Source of the DNA: Zeugodacus cucurbitae | Taxonomy: Eukaryota > Arthropoda > Insecta > Diptera > Tephritidae | Length of the DNA: 64,000 nucleotides | NCBI RefSeq assembly: GCF_028554725.1 | Contig: NC_071667.1 | Span: 29,717,501-29,781,500 of the forward strand | Reading direction: 5' to 3' | Shown here: positions 1-10,461 of the stretch, piece after piece | Layout: each line of letters starts with the position of its first letter | Numbering within the stretch: position 1 is the stretch's first letter | Notes under the pieces: model-generated | What the model was told of the DNA's origin: nothing | The model's database searches: none | What the model saw: the letters and a program-made list of their open reading frames with translations, nothing else | Program-made: the position numbers and the translations under genes

Positions 1-444
1 CTTTCACACAGTACGCTCGATAGAACCTTGTATGCGATATTTAGGAGGCTGATCCCATGGTAATTGGCGCAGATTGTGGGATCTCCCTTTTTATGGATTG
101 GGCAGAGCACACTGAGATTCCAATCGTCAGGCATGCTTTCCTCCGACCATATTCTGCAAAGAAGCTGATGCATGCACCTTATCAGTTCTTCGCCGCCGTA
201 TTTGAATAGTTCTGCCGGTAATCTATCGGCCCCCGCTGCTTTGTTGTTCTTCAAGCGGGTAATTGCTATTCGAATTTCTCCATGGCCGGGTAATGGAACA
301 TCTGTTCCATCGTCATCGATTGGGGGATCGGGTTCGCCATCTCCTGGTGTTGTACTCTCACTGCCATTCAGCAGGTCGGAGAAGTGTTCCCTCCATAATC
401 CCAGTATGCCCTGGACATCGGTTACCAGATTACCACCTTGGTCT

Positions 445-1746
445 CTACATGAAGATGCTCCGGTCTTGAAACCTCTTCATTTTTTCATAAAATTTTCTAG
501 CATTCCCTCTGTCTGCCAGCTTCTCAAGCTCTTCGTACTCACGCATTTCGGCCTCTTTCTTTTTTTGTCTGCAGATGCGTCTCGCTTCCCTCTTCAGCTC
601 TCGGTATCTATCCCATCCCGCACGTGTTGTGGTCGTTTGCAACGTTGCGAGGTAGGCAGTCTGTTTTCTCTCCGCTGCGAGACGGCACTCCTCATCGTAC
701 CAGCTTGTTTTTTGTCGTTGCCGAAAACCAATTGTTTCGGCTGCAGCGGTACGCCGTGAGTTTGAGATGCCGTTCCACAGTTCCCTTATACCGAGATGCT
801 GATGAGTGCTCTCAGAGAGCAGGAGTGCAAGTCGAGTAGAGTATTTCGTGGCTGTCTGTTGCGATTGCAGCTTTTCGACGTCGAACCTTCCTTGTGTTTG
901 TTGACGGGCATTCTTTGCTGCACAGAGGCGGGTGCGTATCTTCGCTGCGACCAGATAATGGTCCGAGTCTATATTTGGTCCTCGGAGCGTACGCACGTCT
1001 AAAACACAGGAGACATGTCTTCCGTCTATCACAACGTGATCGATTTGGTTCCGCGTGTTTCGATCAGGAGACAGCCAAGTAGCTTGATGTATTTTCTTAT
1101 GCTGGAATCTGGTACTACAGACAACCATATTTCGGGCCCCAGCGAAGTCGATCAGCCTCAGGCCGTTTGGCGATGTTTCGTCATGGAGGCTGAATTTTCC
1201 GACTGTTGTGCCAAAGGCACCTTCTTTACCCACCCTGGCGTTAAAATCGCCAAGAACGATTTTGACATCGTGGCGGGGGCAGCGCTCATAGGTGCGTTCT
1301 AGGCGCTCATAGAAAGCGTCTTTGGTCACATCGTCCTTCTCTTCCGTTGGGGCGTGGACGCAAATCAGCGATATGTTGAAGAACCTCGCTTTTATGCGGA
1401 TTGTGGCTAGACGTTCATCCACCGGGGTGAATGCCAGGACTCGACGACGGAGTCTCTCTCCCACCACGAATCCCACACCGAATTTGCGCTCCTTTATATG
1501 GCCGCTGTAGTAGATGTCACAAGGACCCACCTTCTTCCGTCCTTGTCCCGTCCATCGCACTTCTTGGATGGCGGTGATGTCAGCCTTCAGTCGTATGAGG
1601 ACATCAAACAGCTGGGCAGAGGCACCTTCCCAATTAAGGGTCCGGACATTCCAGGTGCATGCCCTTATATCGTTATCCTTAAAACGTTTGCAGGGGTCGT
1701 CATCAAAAGGGGGGTGTCTCATCCGAGGCTTTCGTAGATTTTTCAT
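445..1746 (-). pseudogene. RTE endonuclease ORF (N-terminal part of the polyprotein)
   Basis: The ATG at 1746 (minus) opens 433 codons. APE-type endonuclease motifs appear in order: TWNVRTLN near residue 32, the catalytic glutamate in IQEVRW near residue 60, LGDFNARVG near residue 165, NQIDHVVIDG near residue 235 and SDHYLVAAKIR near residue 264. The domain nicks target DNA to prime reverse transcription on the chromosome. After about residue 330 comes a basic, charged linker ([16 protein letters not shown]), which in other copies leads into the RT. Here the frame is lost after KFYEKM by a small deletion, giving an artefactual tail and a stop at 445. The homologous RT region continues without its own start codon from about 440 to the window edge. 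Insect annotations often label this type of ORF craniofacial development protein 2-like; that is a transposon endonuclease, not a host gene. Confidence 0.85.
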
Positions 1747-1945
1747 TGGGGGGTGTTTTTATGTGGTGGGTCCCAAACCCTACGCACAACCGCATAAGCG
1801 GGCTTCGCCTTCTCACTTTAGCTCGCCTTCAAACGGATGTCTGTTGGCTACCCAGAGGATACTTGGTCTAAAACCGGAAGTCGTGAGCTGCTTGAACCAT
1901 GTGGAGAAGAATCGTTTCTGGCCACTCCCAAGTGAATGACAATCA

Positions 1946-2025
1946 AAAACTTTCCTCACTTGCGTGAACTTCTACACATGGTCCCATCCTCCAAAACTTT
2001 CCTCACTTGCGTGAACTTCTACACA
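1946..2025 (-). repeat. Tandem 5' monomers of the RTE element
   Basis: A 33-bp segment is repeated exactly at 1946-1978 and 1993-2025, with a 47-bp period. It lies at the extreme 5' end of the RTE copy, so it looks like a two-monomer 5' array of the kind that carries promoter activity in some LINEs. That role is inferred from position only. Confidence 0.75.
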
Positions 2026-2030
2026 ATACG

Positions 2031-4343
2031 CGATATATAAATATGTAATAATATTCTGCTGAAAACGGTCGATAAAATTAAATTTTATGGAACCCAAAAA
2101 TCTGATAGTTAATAATTAAAGTCAGAGATACCTTAATAAGATTAATTACGTGTAAGTAATTGTATGTAATAAGACACTGTTGCTCAAATTGTATCAGTAC
2201 CGTGATCAGATTAACCACCGAGTAATTACTTTTACAAATTGCGCGACAATTTTAAATACTTAACCGTACACACGAGTATATATGTATATTTGTATGTGCT
2301 TAACATCACATAAATTTCAATATTAAATGTAAATCGGATATGTAATGAAAGTCGAATATTTCATGGTGGTATCGGATTTTAAACGATTTCCCGCCAATTA
2401 TTGTCATTGCCTCGATGACCAACTGATGAGTTGCATGAGTAAAAGACAACAGGAATTTAATGAATTTACGGTGGACAGTTGTCAAAGTAGTGGTACATCG
2501 GTATCTGTAAAAACTTGTTTACAGCCGAGGAGTTTGGATTTTCTGAGATTTTGAGATATGTAAAAGAACTGAAGCCAGAGAACGTTAGACCTCCAATGGA
2601 ACTAATTGATTGTTCCCTTAAATTATTTGAAATTTTTAAGATGAGAAATGAGATTTTAAGATGATATATACACGTAGCTAAGAGTAATGAGTCGTTATTG
2701 AGCGCATGCTGTTCTTGTATCGAATTATTTTTTGGCCCATTACACGAGTGTAGCAGCAACATTACCCCAAGGAGACAGCAGCTTGCAAATTAAATACGAA
2801 GGTGCGCATTTTTCTCAATTTAATTACCAACCACTTGTCTCTGATGGACACGCTGTGCAATTGCTGTTAATCTCTGGCCCACTCATGAGCTCAATAATTG
2901 TATGCGTAGAACAATTCCAATGGCATTTATATATACATACATATATCCATATGCACATTTATCGGTTGTATACCTGCTTATCGAGAAGTGCATGAACATA
3001 TGCGACTCGGATAAGACGCTTAAAATTAAGCGCGGATAATACATGCTTATTGCAGAAATCTTCAGCAAAGAGATTAGTTCGTGAATCGTCGTTTACTTCG
3101 AGTTCCTCTTTAACGGGATTAAATATGCACGTCCGCATTTAATTAGGTCTCTCATTTGTATTTGAACCGCTTATAATTGTTGATTGGATGCAATTTTCAA
3201 ATAAATTCTTGATTGCTTAGTAAATGCATATCTTCCATAATTCTTGATTAAAATTTGTGCTGATTTCTAAAAAGAACGTCATATAAAGATCTCCAGTATT
3301 ATGATCAATCAACAAAATCGATTAGAAACCATTTAAACAACTGACTGGCTGTCTGAATATATGTACATCTAATAACCAAATTACTCATAAATAGTCAAAT
3401 TTAAGCAAGAGCACGTTTTAAATTTTTTGTTGTGGAAATTATAAATAAATATTTTACAATTTTTTCCTTACGGAAATGCGGTAAGAATTCCAAAAGTCGA
3501 TTTTACACCAATTATCTCCATTCCATTTTCGACTTGAACTTTTAAAAATTTACATTTTCGATTTCACACCGCTAGAGCTCTTCCTTACCAGTTGTCACTT
3601 TCACTTTTGTTCGCAGCAGAATATAAATTAAAATGTATCTACAGTGACTATGAAAATATTGTGTATATGTATTGACAAAGTTGCTGTGATGCCACACCCA
3701 TTAGGAAATGTATTGCCACATATGGGCTTTTTTGAGTGCATAAAGCCAGACCAACCCGTTGTGGGGCTGTTAAACAGTTTTAAGTTGTGTTTCCTTTCGA
3801 AAAAAGTTTTTTCATTTGCCAAAATTGGCTACAAAGTACAAGCAGCTGCATCATTAAACTTAGTCTAGTCGAAGTTGTATCCAGTGGCCACATAAAGTTT
3901 TGCTCAAAACTTTCTTGCTTACAACAACTGACCCAAAAGCGAGTGGCTACTACAATCACTACACCAACAACATAAACAGATTGCGGCACACAATGGATGG
4001 CACTTGCACCACAAGACAAGGATTTATATGCCACAATCGCTACACTTTCACTCACACACACACACACGCACACACACATATATATCATATGTACCTATCT
4101 CAAGCTGCAGACTGTTCATGCACTTGTGACTTGCAGTTAAAAGTAGAAAGTTTTATTTGCTTCCGGCAAATGACAAAAACCTTGTATGCACACAAGGGCA
4201 CACAATATTATGTGTGGACATGTGCTAGGGTGGAGGGATTTTTAGTATTTTTTAAGTGGCTTTAAGTGTTTCGAGTATATAGAAGTTTCTAAACAAAGAA
4301 ATTTCGCGTCTTGATTTACGATTTTGCCGTAGACTTATTATAA
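2031..4343. other. AT-rich intergenic DNA, no gene seen
   Basis: No reading frame here has coding character. The open frames are short and overlap AT-rich or (CA)n sequence. A short near-palindrome (CGCTTAAAATTAAGCG) lies near 3019. I see no RNA gene. Confidence 0.6.
4053..4078. repeat. (CA)n microsatellite
   Basis: A run of CA dinucleotides with one CG interruption. It produces a spurious open frame on each strand. Confidence 0.9.
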
Positions 4344-5673
4344 AACAAGTAAGGAAGGGCTAAGTTCGGTTGTAACCGAACATTTTGTAAACTCTCGCGA
4401 TTTATTTATTTAATGTTATTAATACAACACACAATTTGACTCACATATTCGGCATAAAGTCCAATAGAAAAACGAAAATCATCATATATAGTATATGAGG
4501 ACTGCGATAATTCCTGAACCGATTTCACTATTAAGCCCATCATATTGAAAATCCTATAATTAGGTATATGAGAGCTAGGGGAAGTTACGATCTGCTTTGA
4601 ACCATTTCTGGTACAGAGCTACACTATTAGAAGAAAAAAATTTCCTCTGAATTAAATTAAGGTACCTGAGAGATTTACCGAAAGTTTCGGTGAAAAATTA
4701 CCTGAGTTCTTCTTATTCGATATTCGGGGCATTGAAAAGTTATAGTCTGATTTCGACAATTTTTTCACAAATGATTCCACAGATCATATACAGTATTTGT
4801 GTAAAGTTTTATTTCGCAATTTTCATTGGTTCCTTATGTATATATTATAAAGTGAAGGAATAAGATGGAATTCAAAATTGAGTTATATGGGTGTCAAGAA
4901 AATATTATATACCGAATTTTATTGAAAACTGTCGAGTAGTTCCTGATATATGATTTTTGACCCATAAGTGGGCGATGCCACGCCCATTTTCCATTTTGTA
5001 AAAAAATCTGAGTGTAGCTTCTTTCTGCTATTTCTTCTGTAAAATTTAGTGTTTCTGACGTTTTTCATTAGTGAGTTAACTCACTTTTAGTAATTTTCAA
5101 CCTAACCTTTGTATGGGAGGTGGGCGTGGTTATTATCCGATTTTAACTATTTACATGGCTTATGGTGAGGTACGTAAGGGAACCGACTGAAAAAATTTTG
5201 GTTTATATAGCTTTATTGGATTGCGAGATATGTATATACAAAAAAATGATTTTTGGGGCCCGCCCACTTTCCCAAAAGAATTACATCCAAATATGGTCCT
5301 TACTAGGACTATCCTTTGTACCAAATTTTATAACTTTATTTATGGCTTAGTTATGACACTTCATGTGTTTTCGGTTTTCGCCATTTTGTGGGCGTGGCAA
5401 TGGACCGATTTTGCTCATTTTCGAAAGCAACCCTCTCACTGTCCCAGGGAACATATGTTCCAAGTTTTATTAAGATATCTCAATTTTTACTCAAGTTATC
5501 CGTTGCACGGGCGGATGGACGGACAGACATCCGGATTTCAACTCGTCTTGTCACCCTCATCAATTGATATACATATATATCCCTATATCTAACTCGTTTA
5601 GTTTTATGACTTACAAACAACCGTTATGTGAACAAAACTCTCTTAGCAACTTTTGTTGCGAGAGTATAAAAAA
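4344..5673 (-). repeat. T repeat copy T1, near complete, about 1.33 kb
   Basis: The reference orientation is that of the copy at 39002-40016. T1 is reversed. Its left boundary is the RE end, with an 8-bp-stem hairpin GTTCGGTT-GT-AACCGAAC at 4364-4381. Its right boundary is the LE end, with a hairpin at 5637-5667 (stems ACTCTC/GAGAGT and GCAAC/GTTGC). Inside are GC-rich blocks (GTGGGCGATGCCACGCCC near 4968, GTGGGCGTGG near 5118, GGGCGTGGC near 5391) roughly 135-150 bp apart, next to CCGATTT motifs. Partial frames resemble those of other copies but are interrupted differently in each, so I treat the element as noncoding. No target duplication was found. Confidence 0.8.
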
Positions 5674-8600
5674 TGTGAAAATGCCGAGTTAGTGCATTTT
5701 TCTTCTTTTCCAGAATTGCACAGATTTTAGGAACCAACCTAAAAATGTTCGCAATTACATGCTACATGCGCTCAGCTGCATTGTTTTAATGATAAGTTGT
5801 GTTTTTATTTATTTGACAGCAACTAATTTTCTCCGCAGAGTTGCCATATGCATTTGATAATGAATGTGATTTCAGGCATTCCAATTGAAATTATTTCGAT
5901 AACAGCAAATATTAATAAACAATACACCGGAACCGCAGAGAACACACAATGTACGACACTCAGCAGCAATAACAACAACATCACACGCAGTAAATGTGTT
6001 GAAAATGCGAAAAATAACAGCAATTTCGGTACCATTTGGCAAGTTCGAGTGTAATCAATTTTTATTTGTCTGCACTTGGCATTAATTGCGCGCAAATTCG
6101 CTCCGCAGCACACGCAACAGACAAAGCAAAGAAAAGGAAAGCGACGGCATCTAAGGCAACCAGCCCTTGTGGCAGACGAGTGACGTCTCTGCGTTCTACG
6201 CGGCGTGCCGCTGTTTGCTCATCGGAATTAAGTCAAAAAGTTTTGCCTTGCCGCAGCAGTTGTGAGCAAATAAACACACACACCCCCACACTATTTCGTT
6301 GGGGACTGCATTGGAGTGTCGTTCGCGTAATGCATTTAATGCAGGAAAGCCCGCTGGGGCAAGTTAATTGGTTGCAGTGGTAGTTGATATGATATTGATA
6401 GCATTTTGAAATTCGAAAAGTTTGCTACATTGAAGGCCAACTTTTGAGCGATAAAGCAGACGCTGCAGATTTGTGTAATGAGGTTTGCTATGAGCCTTTT
6501 GGCACTACACAGAAGCTGGCACGCCCCCCTTACTTCACATCGAACAGTCTAACTTAATTTTGCAGTTAATTGCAGAGCTCTTCCACAACCGAACATCGCA
6601 ACTACAACAACTCGCTTTTCTACATTAATTGAACACAAATTTCGCCATTGAATAAGCAATTTGCAAGAGTTTAATTGAGAACAGGTTTACCTAAGTGAGA
6701 GTAATAATTCTTCTTTATGACAAGAAAACCAAGTTGTTTCAGTAAGACAACTTAGCTAAGGCATCGAATAAATAACTCTTCGACGAAAACAGTGGGGACT
6801 AATAAAAATCAAAAATAAAACGTTTTAAATGTCATTAGTAATATGAGGAATCCGCTGGTGCTGACGGTTGTTAGTTTTTATTTCCTGCCATCTTCGCAGC
6901 CTTGATTCTTAACACATCTTCCCTCTTTAATCATCCACAACTCATTCTGTGTAGTTCATCGCTCAGTGGAGCCCCTTTCTCACACATGCAATCGGGTGTT
7001 TGGGTGTTCCTATGCGGTGTAGCAAACCTCATTTCGTTCATGTTAATATAGCATGTTTGCCGATGTCTATTTAAATTAATTCTGTCGAATAAATTAAATG
7101 TTTCGTTTGAATTCAGACTATTTACACACACATACTTACATGACCAACTTGTGACAGTGTAAACACACTCGTAATGTCATGCATTTGAATCAGACAGTTT
7201 TCTTTGTACTTTTGGCTAAAAATTATTTGGATAACTGTATGAAGATGGCAACTTTAGTGTCTGAGTGACCCTTTGTAGTTGCTGATAACACGTAAAAGTG
7301 ACAAAATGAAATATTATTTGAGTAGGATTCAAGTGTCATCAAGGGTCTACTCATTTATAATTGGGCAATTTTACTGGAAGCCACTCTTGAGAAGGACAAC
7401 AAAAATTTACGTTATTAAAACGTGTCATTTGCAGCAAATTAACTTTGGGAGACAAAACGTGTGCTAGACATTCAAGCAAACTTTTCAAATTAGGCTTGTT
7501 TAGTATTGCAGAGAGCCAGCAATTATTTTCCACACAATTAAGAAAATAAAACTTAAAACTTATTAACTCATATGTAATGAAACATATGTAATTTTCATTA
7601 ATTTTAATATGTTTCAACTAATGAGACAGCAGAAATACTGGTTCGGCACGTTTTGCACCCTTCCATTTATTCGCATTCGCAGGTGAGTTCAAGCAATGCG
7701 AAGGATCTCAAAAACGTAGGTGTATAGGAGCATCCTTTATAAATAAATACTTAAATATAACCGTTAAATAGAAAACATATCACGTGCCTACATCATTATT
7801 AGGTACAATTTTAGAAATTTTTGGGGAAAGAGGAGATTAATTTAATATTATTTAATAGTAAGAACCAAGAAAGCCATCTTTTTGATTTTTTTTTACAACG
7901 ATGCCTTTAACAAACCTACGCTAATCCTTAGACTTTAGGAACTATTGCTTTAATTAAGATCATTAATATTGGTTCGGTACCCTAAATGTATTTCACTAAG
8001 TCGGCTTCCCTCTCCAAACAAAAATAAAAATTAATTCGCTTCTCCTCCCATTTAACAACATAAAAATAAGATTTGTGACATGCCACGTCTAATGAATTTT
8101 TATTGTTATTAATTACATATGAACTAAGACAACAAGTGCATACATGCGTGTCTGTCAATACAACTTTTATAGACTCTATAAAACCGGTAACCTTTATTAT
8201 CTTATTTACAATGCTATTTGATGACATGAACTTTACTGGTAAAACGTTTTTATTGTCATGTTCGATTGGAGTTACTATATATTATATACTAATGCTGTTA
8301 AACATAGATTGCGAATCCACCTTATATTTGCTTCCCTCTTAATGTAGGCACCTGCCTTGGTTATTTCTGGCTAATCAGTTGTCAATTATGCAGTCACTCA
8401 CGTGAAATTACAGTTAGGAAATACTATGCCACTTAAGCGGTATGACACCAAATGTAACGTTTGTAGCAAATCTCTAATTATCAAGCCAATGTCTACCTTG
8501 TTTCTTAAGCACCCGTAATTCAGCACTGAAAAAATTAGATCTGACCCAGAGCAGTTTTCTTTCGTCACAACTGAACATAAAAAAATAAGTTTTTTAGAGA

Positions 8601-8797
8601 AAGGGGTTTCTAGAAACACCAGATATAGAAACGCACATAAACAATTCACAGCTAACAATTTCGGCGCTGATCGCCGTGGATAGAGTGAATGAGAAGGAAC
8701 ATTAAAAAAAAGACCACAAACTGTCTGTAAAATGAAGTTGATAGCTGATATTCTAAAAGATATTTGGATATATGAAAGCTCACAATCTACCCAAAAC
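5674..8797. other. Intergenic DNA, no gene recognised
   Basis: AT-rich single-copy-looking sequence. A somewhat GC-richer patch at 6090-6350 contains a 115-codon frame with no recognisable domain and no splice context. I could not support a gene or a transposon here. Confidence 0.55.
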
Positions 8798-8810
8798 TAA
8801 TAGATGATTC
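8798..8810. repeat. Target-site duplication, left copy
   Basis: TAATAGATGATTC here is repeated exactly at 14325-14337. The two copies bracket the I-clade LINE and fix its boundaries. Confidence 0.95.
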
Positions 8811-8842
8811 AGTCACCGACTAACCTCTGACGCGTGCGGACG
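8809..8842 (+). promoter_or_regulatory. Internal Pol II promoter of the I-like element (Inr + DPE)
   Basis: The Inr TCAGTC (8809-8814) puts +1 at A8811, the first base of the element. A perfect DPE, GGACG, lies at 8838-8842, exactly +28 to +32. There is no TATA box. This is the known layout for I and Jockey elements, where promoter information is downstream of +1 and so is retained on retrotransposition. The first two Inr bases come from the target DNA. Confidence 0.85.
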
Positions 8843-9006
8843 TTCACTCTTTTCGCGAGTTATCAGTATTCGCTTATTCTTCTGTTTTCGTTATACCGTT
8901 TCGTTACTCTGTGACGCTCTCTGTGTATCAATTGATCTCATAAAAAAAAAAAAAAAAAAAGTGCATAAATAGTTATACATAAGTGATTGCGTAAGGTGTG
9001 TTCATA

Positions 9007-10329
9007 ATGCCCCCTGGGGCCCACAACCCAGGGGAAAATAGGTTCGCCCTACTTTCCTCTAGTCCTCATACAAAACGAAAAAAAGCCAACAAATCTCAAG
9101 AGACTTTCCCTGAGCTTCCCCCCATTAACATCTCTAAAAACGACGACCCAAAATACATAGTCCTTAAATCATTAGAAGACAATAAACCACTGTCACTTTT
9201 TTCATGCTTTGCGGTGCATAAAGCCATTTTAGGCATTAGCAAAGATGTTAAATCCATCTCAGAATTGCGCGACGGAAGTCTTCTCTTATTAGTTAAAAAT
9301 AAAAAAACTGCTGAAAAATTCACAAACACGATAACACTTTCGAACATCTGCAAAATTTCAGCTAATTACCATGAACACCTTAACTCCGTAAAAGGCACGA
9401 TTTTCGCGCCATTTCTTAACCATTTGCCTGAAAAAGAAATTATTGAAGGCCTTGAAGATTATGGAGTAAGTGCAGTGTATAAATTCCAGAAGAAGCTTGA
9501 AGGTGTCATAGTCCCAACAGGTGCAATGCTCCTCACTTTTGATGCCTACAAGCTACCTGAGGAAATTGATGTAGCCTGGCGAAAAATTTCAGTCCGTCCC
9601 TACTATCCCAACCCGATGCGCTGCAAAACCTGTCAAAAGCTCGGACACACAATAAAAAAATGCAAAAGCCTTCCTACATGCGTCAACTGCAGTCTCCCCC
9701 CTCACAATGACAGCGAATGCTCAAGAACCATGTGTGTGAATTGCTCAGGCGAACACCCTTCCTCCGCAAACACTTGTCCCAAGTTTATACAGGCCAAAGA
9801 AATCTTAAAAATAAAAACCATGGACAAATGCAGCATGCGTGAAGCAGCTACTAAATACAGATCTCAGCACTCCTCCACCTCTTCTTTTACACCCTTTTCA
9901 ACAATAATTTCTCTACCTGCACAAATAACCACTCCAAACATTCCCACTTCAGCCTCCACAACATCAAAACCTTCCGAAAACGACAAAACAAAAAATACAC
10001 CTCAAGCTTCAAAAAAAATTTCCACCTCTCCAAATAGCACTTCAACTAACACTAGTTTACCAAACTCCAACAAATCTATCGCCCATTCATGGGCTTCTAG
10101 CACGACTACGCCAACAAACAACAAAACTTCAATCACCAATTCACCTTTTAATTCTACTTTGACCAAACCCTTCTCTCTCACCAACTCTTCAACAATCAAC
10201 CCCACCTTAAGCAACAATTATGTCTTCCCCTCGCCCAGAAATAACGACTGTGGTGGTCTAATGCTCTCCGACTCAGTACAAGCTGAGCCAAAGAGCGTTG
10301 CTGATCATAACAGTGACTTCGAAATGTAA
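9007..10329 (+). CDS. ORF1 of I-like LINE, gag-like nucleic-acid-binding protein
   Basis: The protein is 440 residues from the first ATG in frame. It binds element RNA and forms the ribonucleoprotein particle. Visible features are a basic N-terminus (KRKKANK near residue 24), a central region of about 50-200 that resembles the RNA-binding fold region of gag-like ORF1s, and then three zinc knuckles. These are CKTCQKLGHTIKKC at about 206 (CX2CX4HX4C), CVNCSLPPHNDSEC, and CVNCSGEHPSSANTC (CX2CX3HX6C, the usual atypical third knuckle). The last 160 residues are a low-complexity Ser/Thr/Asn/Pro-rich tail. No frameshift is present. The frame can be extended upstream only through non-ATG codons, so 9007 is the likely start. 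ORF2 follows after 132 nt in another frame. Confidence 0.92.
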   Translation: MPPGAHNPGENRFALLSSSPHTKRKKANKSQETFPELPPINISKNDDPKYIVLKSLEDNKPLSLFSCFAVHKAILGISKDVKSISELRDGSLLLLVKNKKTAEKFTNTITLSNICKISANYHEHLNSVKGTIFAPFLNHLPEKEIIEGLEDYGVSAVYKFQKKLEGVIVPTGAMLLTFDAYKLPEEIDVAWRKISVRPYYPNPMRCKTCQKLGHTIKKCKSLPTCVNCSLPPHNDSECSRTMCVNCSGEHPSSANTCPKFIQAKEILKIKTMDKCSMREAATKYRSQHSSTSSFTPFSTIISLPAQITTPNIPTSASTTSKPSENDKTKNTPQASKKISTSPNSTSTNTSLPNSNKSIAHSWASSTTTPTNNKTSITNSPFNSTLTKPFSLTNSSTINPTLSNNYVFPSPRNNDCGGLMLSDSVQAEPKSVADHNSDFEM

Positions 10330-10461
10330 TGCATCCCTCACTGTAGGTGGCTACCGGCGCTCTGCTCGCAGAGTGTCAAAAGCAGTTACATGCGTGTGTG
10401 TATGCATATATTCGTTCTCCCATAACTTTTCGTTTTACCTCCATATTATTTGCTATTCATC

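Larger units (their letters stand above)
1..2030 (-). mobile_element. RTE-clade LINE, 5' part, cut by window edge
   Basis: Non-LTR retrotransposon read on the minus strand. It holds a 5' UTR with tandem monomers (about 1747-2030), an APE-type endonuclease ORF (445-1746) and the start of the reverse transcriptase region (1 to about 440). The RT region is closely similar to the RTE copies at 14469-16669 and 18147-20037, which carry the rest of the RT and the 3' end. A deletion of roughly 20 bases near 470-490, relative to those copies, breaks the frame between EN and RT, so this copy is dead. The 3' half lies left of the window. Its presence gives the family's true 5' end, which every other copy here lacks. 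Clade assignment rests on the EN/RT motif style and the very short 3' UTR plus simple-repeat tail seen in sister copies. Confidence 0.88.

Noticed and set aside
3780..4265. Open frames on both strands around 3780-4265
   Set aside because: They depend on the (CA)n tract and AT-rich flanks, with no domain or splice context.
5221..5592. A 123-codon frame in T1 with similar frames in other T copies
   Set aside because: Similarity follows the repeat, the frame is broken differently in each copy, and the same region is open on either strand in different copies. It is not evidence of a protein.
6036..6383. A 115-codon frame in a GC-richer patch
   Set aside because: No recognisable domain, basic low-complexity composition, and no splice or promoter support.
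8942..8960. A19 run as the tail of another retrotransposon
   Set aside because: It lies inside the 5' UTR of the I-like element, downstream of the defined start at 8811, with no separate element to its left.
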